From Rotaria macrura (lineage: Eukaryota > Rotifera > Eurotatoria > Philodinida > Philodinidae): a stretch of 64,000 bases of DNA. Position numbers and translations under genes: made by a program. Under the pieces are notes generated by a model that saw nothing but the letters and a program-made list of their open reading frames with translations, ran no database searches and was not told where the DNA came from. Below, piece by piece: positions 1 to 12,388 of this stretch (positions are counted from its first letter, which is position 1; each line of letters opens with the position of its first letter). The stretch is taken from NCBI GenBank assembly GCA_900239685.1, contig OENT01000073.1, forward strand, positions 178,672 to 242,671, written 5' to 3'.

Positions 1-652
1 AATACAACTTGTACCGGTGACATATTTCATATCACCATGTGTCACCTTGTGCAAAACATTTCAGACATTTCCAAACGTCATGTATTGACCACAAGCAGTT
101 TTTATTCAGGCTCATGCACGACCAGAATACATACAGTACAACAGTAATAGAATTCTAGATTTTTCATGGGTATATATGTGTTGTAAGGGCACACGACTCC
201 GGTAAAAGTCTATATATACCAGTAGAAGGCAGTATGAACCGATGCAATCCGTTACATTCTAACTTATGCGACACGTCAGATTATGTATGTGGGCCCTTCG
301 GTATCAGGTGTACTGGAATTCGCGTGCTCTTCCCAAAATGATTCATTATCGTAAACAATTCCATAGGTAGTTTTATAGAGAAAAAAATAATCGTTACATT
401 GAAGCTGACGTACAAGAAAATAGCACAAAGTAAATCGAACGACAAACAGAAAAAGAATGTCGACTTATATTATCATTTATTTACGCTTGTCCACAATACA
501 CGCAATCATAAAGGGAATCCAAAGAACGATATAGCATATTTAACTATTGTTGGGTAATGTGGACGTGATGAAGCTAGTTTTTTTGACGTTGGAACTGCTG
601 TTTAAAATGTGGGTATCGCTTTCCCCTACGTTGAGATTGGCTACCACTCCGT
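1..652. other. AT-rich intergenic DNA, no gene recognised
   Basis: No open frame with recognisable protein character on either strand. Base composition is slightly less AT-rich than the deserts further right, but no motif was identified. Confidence 0.5.
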
Positions 653-1182
653 TATAGTCATTCTTTATTTTCTAAATAGAGAAGTGAAAGATCCATAATC
701 GATAGAGATCGAAAAGGAATGACTGTTCATGAACATGGAGAAACGTCCATATTCATTCTTAGTATCTTGGAATTATTTTTCTTGCATTCTCTACACATCT
801 TTCGTAGACATGTTTTGATGTTGGAGATATTTTTTTCGTAAAATTTAAACATACAAAGTAGTTCTCTTCTATAGAATTTTATAAATGCAATTTTTTTGAA
901 AAATAAAACTATCAAAAGAAGTCATTGCTACACAAGTCAATATTTTCCTGTCGTATTACGTTGTGAAGATATCTTGTTTCGTTAACTGAGGAGTCAATAA
1001 TCAATATGAACTTTAATCTTTGTTTTGTTCAAAGATCAGATGACCAGTATTAATTAAATAATAGCAAAAGGATTGAATCTATTCGAATTGGATTGAAAAA
1101 GTTAGTTTCACGTGAAAAATACAGCACTTTGTCTTTTAAGACTCATCAAAACTAAAACTGGTGAGAACATAGATAACAATCG
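653..1182. repeat. 530-bp direct repeat, copy 1
   Basis: This segment is almost identical, in the same orientation, to 3921-4450 inside the fourth intron of the glutathione reductase gene. By eye about five substitutions and no indels separate the copies (for example ataatcgatagagatc against atgatcgatagaggtc). The copies lie exactly 3268 bp apart. Left boundary is at tatagtcattc, right boundary at gaacatagataacaatcg. No terminal inverted repeats or flanking target duplication were found. The same short non-coding open frame appears in both copies and is not a gene. Confidence 0.9.
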
Positions 1183-2270
1183 TACTGATTGAATACTGTT
1201 ACGCAATGTAATCACATCCTCCCTATTTGCCATGAACCTGACCCTATCGCATTCGAGATAGATGGAAGTCATTTTTCCCCATAGTACGAGAACGAATCGT
1301 CTATAATATAGGTTCCAATTTGTTGTGATATCGATCGAACCGTTCATGTACCGTGATTCCTATGTATCAGTTACGTATAAAGTTGACTATATGAAAATTC
1401 GTGAATTGTTCCACAAAATGTTTCATAGAAGATAAAGTCTCGTGTGCAAGAAACCTGTAGATTCCTCAATCGTCGAGCTGTATTATCTGTTTTAGATTTA
1501 AGTAGAATGTATTCATATGGATCTTGATCGATTAATAATCGATCTTTTTAAAAGAGGAAAAATTTTGTTGTTCGGAAAGATACAGAAAATTTCATTACAA
1601 TAAAATTAAATTGTATAAACTATCGGCTCAAAGGAAAAGTAAGAATATGGGTATGCAGTGCAACACAGAAGGAAATTAATCCATCCAATGCAAAAGAAAA
1701 TGTAACCTTATTTCATTTTAAAATACAATAATTATGACTGGACACTTTAGTTTTCGAATATAATTCAGACTACTAGTATACGATCTCTTTTACAAATAAT
1801 TTTAAGAAAAATATGATGAGTTCTCTTGTGAATATTCGAGAAAAGAAAATTCACTCTAATTCTTTTCGCTCATTCTTCACAGATGGCAATATTTCTTGTA
1901 GGTGAAGCTATTCTTTTTCCGCAGAATTCAGCAAAACTCAATACGATATTTTTGTACTAAATAGGCTAATAATCTATCATATGAGGAAATATTCGAGTTA
2001 TTTTCAATTTTTCGTTGCAAATGTAGTCGAATACGCCATCATCAGAATAATATCAGAAAGTGCCTATTTTAATATCCATCGTTTCTATAGGTTCATTCAT
2101 TGACAAATGATAATATATCAATTGAAACATGTTTTTCGGTACATTTTATTTATTGTATACTCTTTATTTGGTATTTATCCGGTATTATTGTTTGGTTGGT
2201 CGATCTTTACACCAGATGCACTTGGGTACAAAGGAAGTTGAAGGAGTTTTGATTAGTCATCGATAGTACT
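1183..2270. other. AT-rich upstream region of the glutathione reductase gene
   Basis: No gene supported. It should hold the promoter of the gene starting at 2271, but no specific box can be assigned. A minus-strand open frame at 1108-1347 partly overlaps the repeat and has no recognisable domain. Confidence 0.5.
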
Positions 2271-5200
2271 ATGTTTCGTCATCATTATAGTGCATTTTTC
2301 CGTTGTATCGATAATAAATATAAATTGTGTAGTACCTCCCTAAGTAATTTTCAAATACTGCTGCATTCCTGCCAGATGATGTCTACGACTAGTGTAAAAA
2401 CTGAATCAAATTATGATTATGATTATTTCGTTATTGGTGGTGGCTCAGGAGGTGTACGTTCTAGTCGAATCGCTGCTCAACACGGTGCACGTGTTGCATT
2501 AGCTGAGGAAAAAAAACTAGGTAAAGATATTAGCTCATAGTGAGTTAGCCGTGTTCATGAATATTTTTAATTATATTTCCAAGGTGGTACTTGTGTTAAT
2601 GTTGGTTGTGTACCAAAAAAGTTATTTTGTTATGCATCACAATTTCGGGAATTATTTCATGATGCACATGGGTATGGTTGGCCGAAAATAGATATGAACT
2701 ACAACGATCATAATTGGAAACAATTCATAGAAAGTAAAAATGCTGAAATTCTACGACTTAATAATGCCTATGAAAAAACTCAAAAGGATAATCATGTTAA
2801 CTTAATCAATGGACATGCAGCACTAAAAGATCAACATACTGTTTCTGTTAATAATAAAGAGTATACATCGAAATATATTCTTCTTGCTACTGGAGGTATG
2901 ACATTCGATGTTTCTTTCTTTTTTTTGAAAATATTATGCCAAAAACAATTTTGCTGTTGTTGTTCTTTTTATCAGGTCATCCTGTAATACCGAATATTAA
3001 AGGACGTGAACATATAATAACATCAGATGAAGCATTTTTTCTTGAAAACCTACCTAAACATATTGTTATTGTTGGTAAGCTATTTCAATTATCATGAACA
3101 AACTCTGTTACTTGATTGATTACGAATCGTTTTTATCTTTAGGTGGTGGTTATATTGCAACTGAATTCGCTTGTATTTTCAATGGATTTGGTTGCGATGT
3201 TACATTAGTTCTACGTGGAAAGACAATCTTAACTGCTTTTGATGAAGGTTCGTAATTGAATGTGAAAATCTTGATTAGCTATAAGAGAAAAAAACACTTG
3301 TTCAGTTTACTGTAGATGCTAAGCGATGGAAGCAGATTTCGATAGATTCTTCAGTTAATATCTTGGAGCAGATGAAATGCCATAGTCTTCTGCATGTACA
3401 CCAATAGATATATTTCTATGAAATAATTGTTTCCTACAAACTGATATTTCAAAACAAGAAAATTTAAATAATCTATCGTTCAAGTCAGAACAAAGAAGAA
3501 GATCGCCTTTAATGAAAATACAAAATAGAATTCTTTTTCATCGTTACGCTAGGCACAGTGTCACGAATGAATTATAATTAGTTCAATTTATCTGTGAAGT
3601 CAATCTCTAATACATATTTCGAAAGAACAACAACTTTTCGAGTAATCTTACTATCTCAAGTTGTATCTAGCTAGTTGTAAGGTCGTGATTACAACATCAT
3701 GCATTGACTTAGAACTCACATTCTTTGTTCAGACATAAACTAATCAGTTTACATGATAATAGAAAATTTTAAAGTTTCACTTGATACCAGTATCAATGGT
3801 CTTGTTTGAAAATATTGGTAACTATATTGAGAAAATGCTTCCGATTACAATAGGATCTACCGATTTTCAGTTTAAAAGATCTAACTTTTCATTGTGCATA
3901 GTTCGCATCAAATACAATATTATAGTCATTCTTTATTTTCTAAATAGAGAAGTGAAAGATCCATGATCGATAGAGGTCGAAAAGGAATGACTGTTCATGA
4001 ACATGGAGAAACGTCCATATTCATTCTTAGTATCTTGGAATTATTTTTCTTGCATTCTCTACACATCTTTCGTAGACATGTTTTGATGTTGGAGATATTT
4101 TTTTCGTAAAATTTAAACATACAAAGTAGTTCTCTTCTATAGAATTTTATAAATGCAATTTTTTTGAAAAATAAAACTATCAAAAGAAGTCATTGCTACA
4201 CAAGTCAATATTTTCCTGTCGTATTACGTTGTGAAGATATCTTGTTTCGTTAACTGAGGAGTCAATAATCAATATGAACTTTAATCTTTGTTTTGTTCAA
4301 AGATCAGATGACCAGTATTAATTAAATAATAGCAAAAGGATTGAATCTATTCGAATTGGATTGAAAAAGTTAGTTTCACGTGAAAAATACAGCACTTTGT
4401 CTCTTAAGATTCATCAAAACTAAAACTGGTGAGAACATAGAGAACAATCGATTACTCTTTGGATACAAATATAAAATATCAAACAATGAAATTTTCATTT
4501 ATGTTTAGATGTTCGTGCAAAATTGACGGATGAATTAAAAAAGAATGGTATTCATATTCGATGTGAAACTCAAGTTGAATATGTAGAAAAAACATCTGAT
4601 GATTCATATTGTGTTAAATTTAAAAATGATGGAACAACTATAAATACAAATCTTGTCATGTTTGCTATTGGTCGACAACCTAATACACATAGTCTAGGTT
4701 TAGATACGGTTGGTGTAAAAACCGATGATAAAGGTGTAATACAAGTTGATGATTATTCACAAACAAATATTTCAAATATTTATGCGGTAAATGTTATGAA
4801 TTCAAAATGTATGTATTTCATAGATTATTGATTTTTGTTACAGGTCGGCGATTGTACAGATCGTAAAGCTTTAACACCAGTAGCTATTCAAGAAGGTCAT
4901 TATTTAGCGAATATGCTTTTTGCTAATGAACAACCACGAAAAGTCGACTACGATACTGTTGGTACAGCTGTATTTAGTGAACCAGCTATTGGCACATGTG
5001 GCTTAACTGAACAACAAGCAAGAGATAAATATGGACCTGATGGATACGATGTGTATGAATCAACATTCAAACCAATGTTCGTACAATTACCTAAACGTGA
5101 TAGAAAATCATATATAAAATTGATTGTTGAGAAAAATGATCGTCAAACGGTTGTTGGTATTCATTTGATGGATCATGCAGCACCGGAAATTATTCAAATG

Positions 5201-5329
5201 TGTTCAGTTGCAATACGTGCTGGAGCAACGAAAGAATTATTTGATCATTCGATTGGTATACATCCCACTAGTGCTGAAGAAATTGTTCAAATAAGAAAAA
5301 AAAGAGAAAAAAAAACCGAAGAAAAGTGA
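2271..5329 (+). CDS. gsr: glutathione reductase, bacterial/plant-like type
   Basis: FAD- and NADPH-dependent flavoenzyme that reduces glutathione disulfide to glutathione. Six exons join in frame (2271-2520, 2584-2895, 2976-3074, 3143-3247, 4509-4786, 4844-5329) to give 509 residues. Seen: FAD-binding GGGSGG at residues 56-61; redox disulfide motif GTCVNVGC with Cys87 and Cys92; NADPH-site GGGYIATE near 221-228 followed by an Arg-containing segment LVLRGKT; second FAD motif YAVGDCTD; C-terminal HPTSAEE with catalytic His488 and Glu493. There is no C-terminal Cys-Sec tail, so it is not a thioredoxin reductase. Residues 1-35 are basic/hydrophobic and precede Met36-Met37, which suggests a mitochondrial presequence plus an internal cytosolic start. 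Intron 4 is 1261 bp against 57-80 bp for the others. Segments such as KLFCYASQF and [21 protein letters not shown] resemble proteobacterial and plant enzymes more than vertebrate GR. Confidence 0.93.
3921..4450. repeat. 530-bp direct repeat, copy 2, inside glutathione reductase intron 4
   Basis: Near-identical partner of 653-1182. It accounts for most of the unusually long fourth intron (3248-4508). The intron's first part (3248-3920) has no visible counterpart in the window. The donor (gttcgt) and acceptor (tttag) still join exons 4 and 5 in phase, so the insertion need not break the gene. Confidence 0.9.
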
Positions 5330-8300
5330 ACAACGATCTTTTTGCTCTCTAAACATTTCAGTTAGAGTTCATTGTTATTATCATTATGTTTTTTTTTATA
5401 AGTAACAGTATTATGAACGGCTATTTTATATGAGTTCTAGTTTCAAGATAAATTTTTTTGTATAAGCTCATCTCATGAGAACATTCTATGAAGGGAACTA
5501 TGGATTATTTTAGCACGAACTTCCGATGAATACTTTCGGTTTTACAAACGAATCCAATACCTATCCTCGGCGATCATAGTGGCTAACTTTTCTTGAATAG
5601 AAAAATGATAATATCGATTCGACCATGATGTTCCATTGTTGAGATTTAAACGAGTACCTTCGGATGCCTACTCTCGAGATCAAAACAACACAGGCAGAAA
5701 TTCTTAGAACGGACAGGATCATGATAGGAGAAAAGTACTTTATGGATTATAAAAATAAATAAGTCTATACACCCCTCCAGTTATTTTAGTTTTTTTAGCT
5801 CTGGATAAGGAGGGGGAAATCAATCCTCTCAATACTCCCGTCTATTTTTGTCCTTGCGAGATCATCTTGATATCGAATAAAAAATTTCCAAGTTCATGTT
5901 GACACACAAGAAAGTCAGATGAGAGTTCATCTCAGTCATTTTTCAAAGTTACTCTACTGTTATTCATCGATATCGCTCAGAAAATTTGATTTAACAAGCA
6001 ATGAAATTAATACTGACACTAACCAGTAAATTTTCGATTCATATTCAAGAACAATTTAGTGTATAATGCGATAGGGAAATTATCGAAATTGTTTTTTTTT
6101 TAAATTTTTACTACTAACCAAACTATTCATAATCAACTTCGATGGATAATTAATTATGCATACATTTTGAGATATTGACTACTGATCTTTATGTGATAAT
6201 AATTGAATGACATGATGTTTTTACAGATAAGAAGATAATGATTTTTATTACATTAATTACAAATTAATCTTCATCAATGAAATTCTATTCAATAAGAATG
6301 AAAAAATTAGCATCTATTTATTCTGAAAAACATGGCAAGTTTATCACATTGATTGGTAGTGTTTCACTTGTGCAAATAGAAAAATGATGCGAATTTATTT
6401 ACTAAAGCGAAGTATAGGAAAATTTGTATTGTATGTAAAATAATCATTGAATAAAAATAGCTTAAAATACTATTATCAAAGATTACTGTCGGATGGGTGA
6501 AAATAAGTTAAGCATAAAATTACTAGTCATTTAGAATTAGAACAATACTCACATGCTACTATTGAAACACGTTACATTCATTTGTCAGTTAAATTTATCT
6601 CAAAAAGTGTACTTAACTGATAATTAATCAATTCTTAATTATAAATCTGATGAAATGAAACTCTCCTTCACTTATATCTCTTAGATTTAATATTTTCGAG
6701 TTGATTGAATAATGAACATTAAGTAAGATCTGAAAAGTATCTATTTAGACTAGTCATATTTATCATAGATACAATTATGTATGAAAACATTGCTTGAATA
6801 TATTCATCTATAGTGAACATTGATCATTAACTTGTGAATGATACTTAGTGAAAAAATATTCAGGTTTGTCACGGGTTGAAAATAGTTTTGAACTTGTTGC
6901 GCATAGGTGAATGATGACTTTCTCCAATGTCATACACTTGCGTGAAAGGTGATTTTGATTTCTTGTCGTTCGCATGTTTTCCGTATAAGATTTTTCTTTT
7001 AGAAGAATATTCTAACGAAAGATTATTGATCGATGAAAACGATGAAAAAATTAAGAATGAACATGTCATGAAAGACAGAAAAGCGAAGAGTCATCTATTC
7101 AGTGTATGAATACAATCATCAACTTGACTTGTAAGATGGCTATGTAAAAGCAACGGTTTCTTTCTGGTATCTTAACAAGCTCCATATTATTTCACTATTC
7201 GATTTAAGAAATCGATGAATCATATTTATAAGTTTGAAGGGAGATTTGATCAATTTCTACTTCTATATAATTGATTAGAACTTAGTTCAATAAATCGTAT
7301 GTTGCAGCTAAGATTAGAAACGTTTCCAAAACATCATGACATGTTTTGTTTCAAATTCGAATCTAGAAATTGACCAGCGTATTTTAATCGGTTGTGGGAT
7401 TATCCTAAAATTTTGCTTCGTTTTCATAATCAATCAACATACAATCTACTGACATTGGCAAAATAATAAGAGCATATTACCAATGAACTAATAATTAAAT
7501 ATTTGCTTGAATTTACCTTTCTTTTCTTTACAAAATATTCGTTACCATTTAATCGATATTCGAATTGGATAAGATGATAAGTATAAAATATTGAAAATTG
7601 AAATTCTAACACTTTCATCATATTACAGAAAGCAACAAGTTAATATGTTTATTCATGGTCAAAGTCATCAATAATGTTTCACTATTGAATGGATCGATAA
7701 CATTATTCCTTGAATGAATCGAACAATCACTTTCTCGTTTGACTTTATCAACCGATCGAATTCATATTTCCCGTGAAATTTCTCAGACTAAACAGAAGAT
7801 TTGCTGTCTATAGTAGAAATTCATGATTAAAACAATTACCTGATTCAAAGAAGATCGATAGAAGTTTTGAACCGTCTGAACTTTAACTATACTAATGACA
7901 TTTTCTAATCTCATTGAGATGATTAATTCGAAAACAAAAACAGTATTTCTTAATTTTTTATGCGTTTGCGTTCGTTCGATAAAACATCATAAAGTGTCAT
8001 CAATCTGATAATGATTATAGAAATAATATAAATTACAAGTGGTTTGTTACTCTAAACAATAACTTCTGATAAAAGTATCTAAGTAGGAATAACTGAAATT
8101 TTCTATCCTTTCGTTTATTCAACAATGCTTCTATTCTTCATAGCATTTTACTTCGTGCAAAAATTGTAAGAAAAAAACACTCGAAATGTATATCTGAAAG
8201 AGGAAGCTTGTCGATATTGAAAAAAGTCAATAAAAGTATTATTTCTTTTGTAAGTCGATTAAGCTATGTTGAATAAAACGAACAAAATGTCGAAGAGGAT

Positions 8301-10380
8301 TCATGTAATATAATTATACACAATATCGCTTGTCTCGTGTCCTACTAAATCAATAAAAACTTTAAGTTATCAATCCAATTGACTCGAATTCACAATATAG
8401 GACATACTGATCATAAACAATTGATCATTTATTAGTTGATACTATCTAGATGAACGATCAATTTTGCAACAGTTAAGTGATTATCTATTTCTAAATATTT
8501 GCATGTGATTGATGTGAACGCAAGGCATGTTGCTCCGAATGAGGTCTATGTGTATTAAAATGATGGTTAGTTCTATATACAAAATAGATAATCTATACAA
8601 TGGCAGTACATAAAAAAAAGTAGCAAAGACTTACGATATCAGGTGGATGTAGTTGATGAAACACATTATTTTAGATTTATTCGATTTATCTTTCACATTA
8701 TATCTTATCGAAATCCCTTTAGCTTATATGTGTACTATTTATTCTTTCATAGTTTATATTGAGAATCTATAGAAAATGCACAAAAAATTTCAAAACAAAG
8801 TATTCATGATGTGGTTCTTATCGTATGCCTAGGTATTGTTCGATCTAAGAAAAATCATTCTGAAGATCTATCAATGATATGAGCCACGGAACTTGCTTTA
8901 ACTTGAACAATGGGTGCAATGATTTATTTTTCGTAAAATAAAAAATGTATTTATTCAAAACAAAAAATTGTAATTGCACTTGTATAATATGATACTTATA
9001 TCATTGTTAAATTGATAATTAGATCGATGGCATCAATTTGATGTATCCTAGTTTGTGTATAGGAAATTTACAGTTAACTAATAGAAAATCTTTAACATAC
9101 TTATTAACAAGAAAATGTTTCACATATTGAAGATCATTCTAAAATTCGTTTGAAAAACATCGAACTCTTTGATGAAATGTTAAATCGTTGCAATACTAAT
9201 AGAAAGACATCTCAGGAAACAGACAACAAGCAAGAAAAATTGAAGATCTCTGACTAATAGTGTAAAATAATTTCGTTTTGTGTTTTTCGTTGAATATTTC
9301 ATATCAACATTATTTTGAAAGATGAATATGAAACGAAGGTTTTTGCTTTTTAATTCTATGGAAATAATTATGATTCATAACTCATAACAGTAAGAGAATA
9401 TTTAGTATGGTTACCAAGCACGTATTTCTTTGATTTATTCTTTTTTGCCTTTCCGTCCAAAACTATTCGACAATTATATTCAAATCGTGACAAGCGACAA
9501 CGATGTCTACGATAACTCTCAATAGCTAAATATTCGCGTGTCACCTAATGCATACACATTGAAAGATGGAGAACAAGACGATGCTAAGTGACGTCGAACT
9601 TTGCATGTCTACATACACATTCGATGCTTGTATGAATATAAAACAATCCGTCAACCATTAGTTGTTTTTCGTGCATGAATACATTTTCTCGTAAAATTTC
9701 ATTCATTGACTAACCAACACTATCATCATTTTTCTATGGAATATATAAAACTAAAACTGAAGCAAGTATTTTCAAGTATATCTAACTGATCTAAGTTCAC
9801 ATCATACGAAGATGATGTTCAATAGACTGAAAAGAAGAAGAAAAAGAAAAGAAATTCCTTATTCAAAATGCCTTTGAGAATTGAACGTGACTTGTTTGTT
9901 AAAAAATTGTCCATATCATTAGCCTTTCTTTTTCTCTCATCTGTGATGCAACGTGCTATAGCTACAAAATCTTCAAATGTTGATTCCAAACACGTCCACA
10001 TATATTTATTTGCTCTTCTTTACTCTACACTCTATGTTGCTCAGTCAACTTCTTCTTTTTTTCTCTCTTCTTCTCCTGTGTGTATATATGTGAATGAAGA
10101 TCACGCACATACGAACGAGCAAGAGCGTCGAAATCAAATTCTGTTTGAGCACGCCATCGCCATCACAGCACGTATACGGATATGTCCGCGTGTGCGCATT
10201 CGCATGATTACAGCGGTGCGTGCAAGCATGCATTCACACACACGCATACATAGAGCGAAAAGAAAGAGAGGGAACAAGCGCGCACGAGCAGACGAATGAG
10301 AGAGAAGCAAGTTCTTTCTATTCACTCATCATCATACTCAAGAGAAAAAGACTACGTTTGTTTCTTTGATTAATTCAAAG
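5330..10380. other. 5-kb gene-free AT-rich stretch and IRF2BP upstream region
   Basis: No coding exon recognised. The last 300 bp (about 10080-10300) are clearly more GC- and CpG-rich than their surroundings, with CA/TG-type runs, and lie just upstream of the IRF2BP start. This is probably its promoter or 5' UTR. An open frame of 143 codons at 9868-10299 spans this region but has low-complexity composition and no domain. Confidence 0.5.
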
Positions 10381-11736
10381 ATGTACCGATTGAATCGACA
10401 ACATTGTTATCTATGCGATCTACCTCGTACACCTTGGGCTATGATTTATGATTTCTCTGAAACTGTTTGTCGTGGTTGTGTTAATTATGAAGGTAAGAAT
10501 AAAACAGAAAAAATTTCGCGGTTTTCTTGTTTTGTTAGAAAAACCTCATGTGAGAAAATTTTAGGTGCCGACCGCATTGAAACAATTATAGAAAATGCTC
10601 GCATGTTACGACGAACATCATTAATTGATCGTTCGAATAATTTTACAGCAGCAAAAACACTTTTACCCCTTCCAACAGCCTATCTTCCAACGAATGGTGG
10701 TGTTCATTATCCATACAAATCCATATCCAACGGACAACATCGTACTTCAATATCATTCAATAATCGACCTCCACATTTATCGTCATCGTCGCCATCGAAT
10801 GAAGCCACATCATCACTAGAACCTGATGATCTTTCATTGCCTGATTTCGTAAAAGATAGTCTAAGATTATTAACATCATCAACTCCGTTCGATATACGAC
10901 TCAAGCGTGATTCAACTATTCAAGCACGTTTATTTCTTTTTGATTCTCATCAAAGACATTCATCAACAGGTGGTTCTAATGAATATGAACTACGTATATT
11001 CAGTGAATATCCAATTGGTTCAAGTAACGTACATGCAAATATGAATTCATTATATCGACAGATGAACTCTGATGTCAAACGATCTCCATCAATAGACGAT
11101 AATCAATCAATAAAAAATCCCTATAAAGCATTGGAATATAGGATAAAGCAAACGACAACAACAACAACAACAACAGATGAAACAACGAATAATTGGCATT
11201 TATTAAATGATTTACTTCATGAACGTGTACGTTCATTTAAAGAATTACCAAATAAAAATCTTCTGCCAGAAATTTATCTTGATCCTAAACAAACCAAATT
11301 ACCACCAGTACGTCAACCAGTATCGAAACGTAAACATAATGATATTGATTTGAATTCAATGAATAAATATCGTTTATCGAAACGTTTACGTTCACATCAA
11401 CAGATGAATGAAACGATGTCAACATCCATACCATTATTAATTCTTCAATGTAGTGAATGTCATCAAGTACTTGAAGATACGCATTTTGTACAATGTCCAT
11501 CAACATCTGAACATCGATATTGTTTTTTATGCTGTAAAAATTTTATTCGAAAACAAACAGGTGAAAAAGAAATCTATTGTCCAAGCGGTTCAAAATGTCC
11601 ATTAGTTGGTTCAACCAATGTACCATGGGCATTTATGCGTACCGAAATCGAAACAATACTTAATACGAGATCGCCATCACCACAGAAAATAAATTCACCA
11701 TCAACATTAACGATTAAACAAGAAGCTGAAACTTGA
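10381..11736 (+). CDS. IRF2BP-family zinc finger/RING protein
   Basis: Nuclear transcriptional co-regulator of the IRF2-binding-protein family. Two exons, 10381-10492 and 10565-11736, give 427 residues. The N-terminal zinc finger has CYLC at 9-12 and CRGC at 30-33, with the family signature PWAMIYDF between them, and continues across the splice into YEGADRIE. The C-terminal RING-like domain starts at about residue 333 (CSEC, HFVQCP, YCFLCC, YCPSGSKCPLVG) and ends with NVPWAFM. The middle is low complexity, including a Thr run from an ACA repeat near 11155-11175. The C-terminus has IKQE, a sumoylation-type motif. ATG 10381 was chosen because an upstream extension has only a TTG. The 72-bp intron is a multiple of three and stop-free, so retention would insert 24 residues in the zinc finger. 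A polyadenylation-like AATAAA follows near 11760. Confidence 0.93.
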   Translation: MYRLNRQHCYLCDLPRTPWAMIYDFSETVCRGCVNYEGKNKTEKISRFSCFVRKTSCEKILGADRIETIIENARMLRRTSLIDRSNNFTAAKTLLPLPTAYLPTNGGVHYPYKSISNGQHRTSISFNNRPPHLSSSSPSNEATSSLEPDDLSLPDFVKDSLRLLTSSTPFDIRLKRDSTIQARLFLFDSHQRHSSTGGSNEYELRIFSEYPIGSSNVHANMNSLYRQMNSDVKRSPSIDDNQSIKNPYKALEYRIKQTTTTTTTTDETTNNWHLLNDLLHERVRSFKELPNKNLLPEIYLDPKQTKLPPVRQPVSKRKHNDIDLNSMNKYRLSKRLRSHQQMNETMSTSIPLLILQCSECHQVLEDTHFVQCPSTSEHRYCFLCCKNFIRKQTGEKEIYCPSGSKCPLVGSTNVPWAFMRTEIETILNTRSPSPQKINSPSTLTIKQEAET

Positions 11737-11853
11737 AAAAAAGAAACCAACAAGAAAGAAAATAAACATTGTATTTTTTATCTAATACGGTTCTTTTTCG
11801 GTTTTTATTTGACTGTTGTGTATATTATTTATATTAAAAATGTCTTTTGCTTT

Positions 11854-12388
11854 TTATAATCCTTGGTGTGTTAATTCATGACGTATTTGAATCAGAGCAC
11901 AACAGGGACAACAGTAAACAGATAAGCAATCACCACATAATGAACCCTATAGAACAAAAATGATCATAAGTCAACATTTTGTTTGTTTACTTTTATTTAT
12001 TTATTTTTTTTTCAATGATATTACTTACTTCTATACGAAATAAAGTTCGAGTTTTAGTACGCAATGTCCAAAAACTCGTCGGACAACAACATGATAGTAA
12101 ACCTTCATTTACACGATCATAAACTTTGTACAACGTACAAGGACAACACCACCATGCAAGGCAACCTAATACGTATAAAACATAGATGCTTAGAAGAACT
12201 TGCTGTTCTTTTAACTTACATGATTCTACACTACTGCAACAATTATGTAGTCCTTGTGCCCATTGATTTTCATACGCCCAAACATCATCACCTGGCTTTG
12301 TTTGTACCAGAATTCTGTAAGAGGAGACGAAGTTGCTTTTGTTTTATTTTATATATTTATTATGAAATACGTACGGTGGAGGTGTCAT
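11854..12388 (-). CDS. PLAC8/cornifelin-family cysteine-rich protein (copy 1)
   Basis: Small Cys-rich protein of the PLAC8 (Cys-rich, cornifelin) family; members are membrane-associated and linked to stress, ion homeostasis or cell size. Four exons (12375-12388, 12220-12314, 12029-12165, 11854-11946) give 112 residues in continuous phase. Seen: an N-terminal WAYENQW segment typical of the family start, a CLAWWCCPC cluster, a second CCCP cluster, and a final LCGDC...CCPCC block with HELTHQGL before the stop. The 14-nt first exon (M-T-P-P) is the least certain part; it is supported by the same phase and size in the copy at 16707-17365. Related to the next two minus-strand genes. Confidence 0.85.

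Noticed and set aside
727-915. 62-codon minus-strand frame repeated identically at 3995-4183
   Set aside because: It is identical because it lies in the 530-bp repeat; no domain, and composition is typical of AT-rich non-coding DNA.
1108-1347. 79-codon minus-strand frame straddling the right end of repeat copy 1
   Set aside because: The part outside the repeat has somewhat coding-like composition, but the frame crosses the repeat boundary and has no recognisable domain.
9868-10299. 143-codon plus-strand frame upstream of IRF2BP
   Set aside because: Low-complexity Arg/His/Ser/Ile content arising from CA/TG-rich promoter-like DNA; no domain. Better explained as 5' flank.
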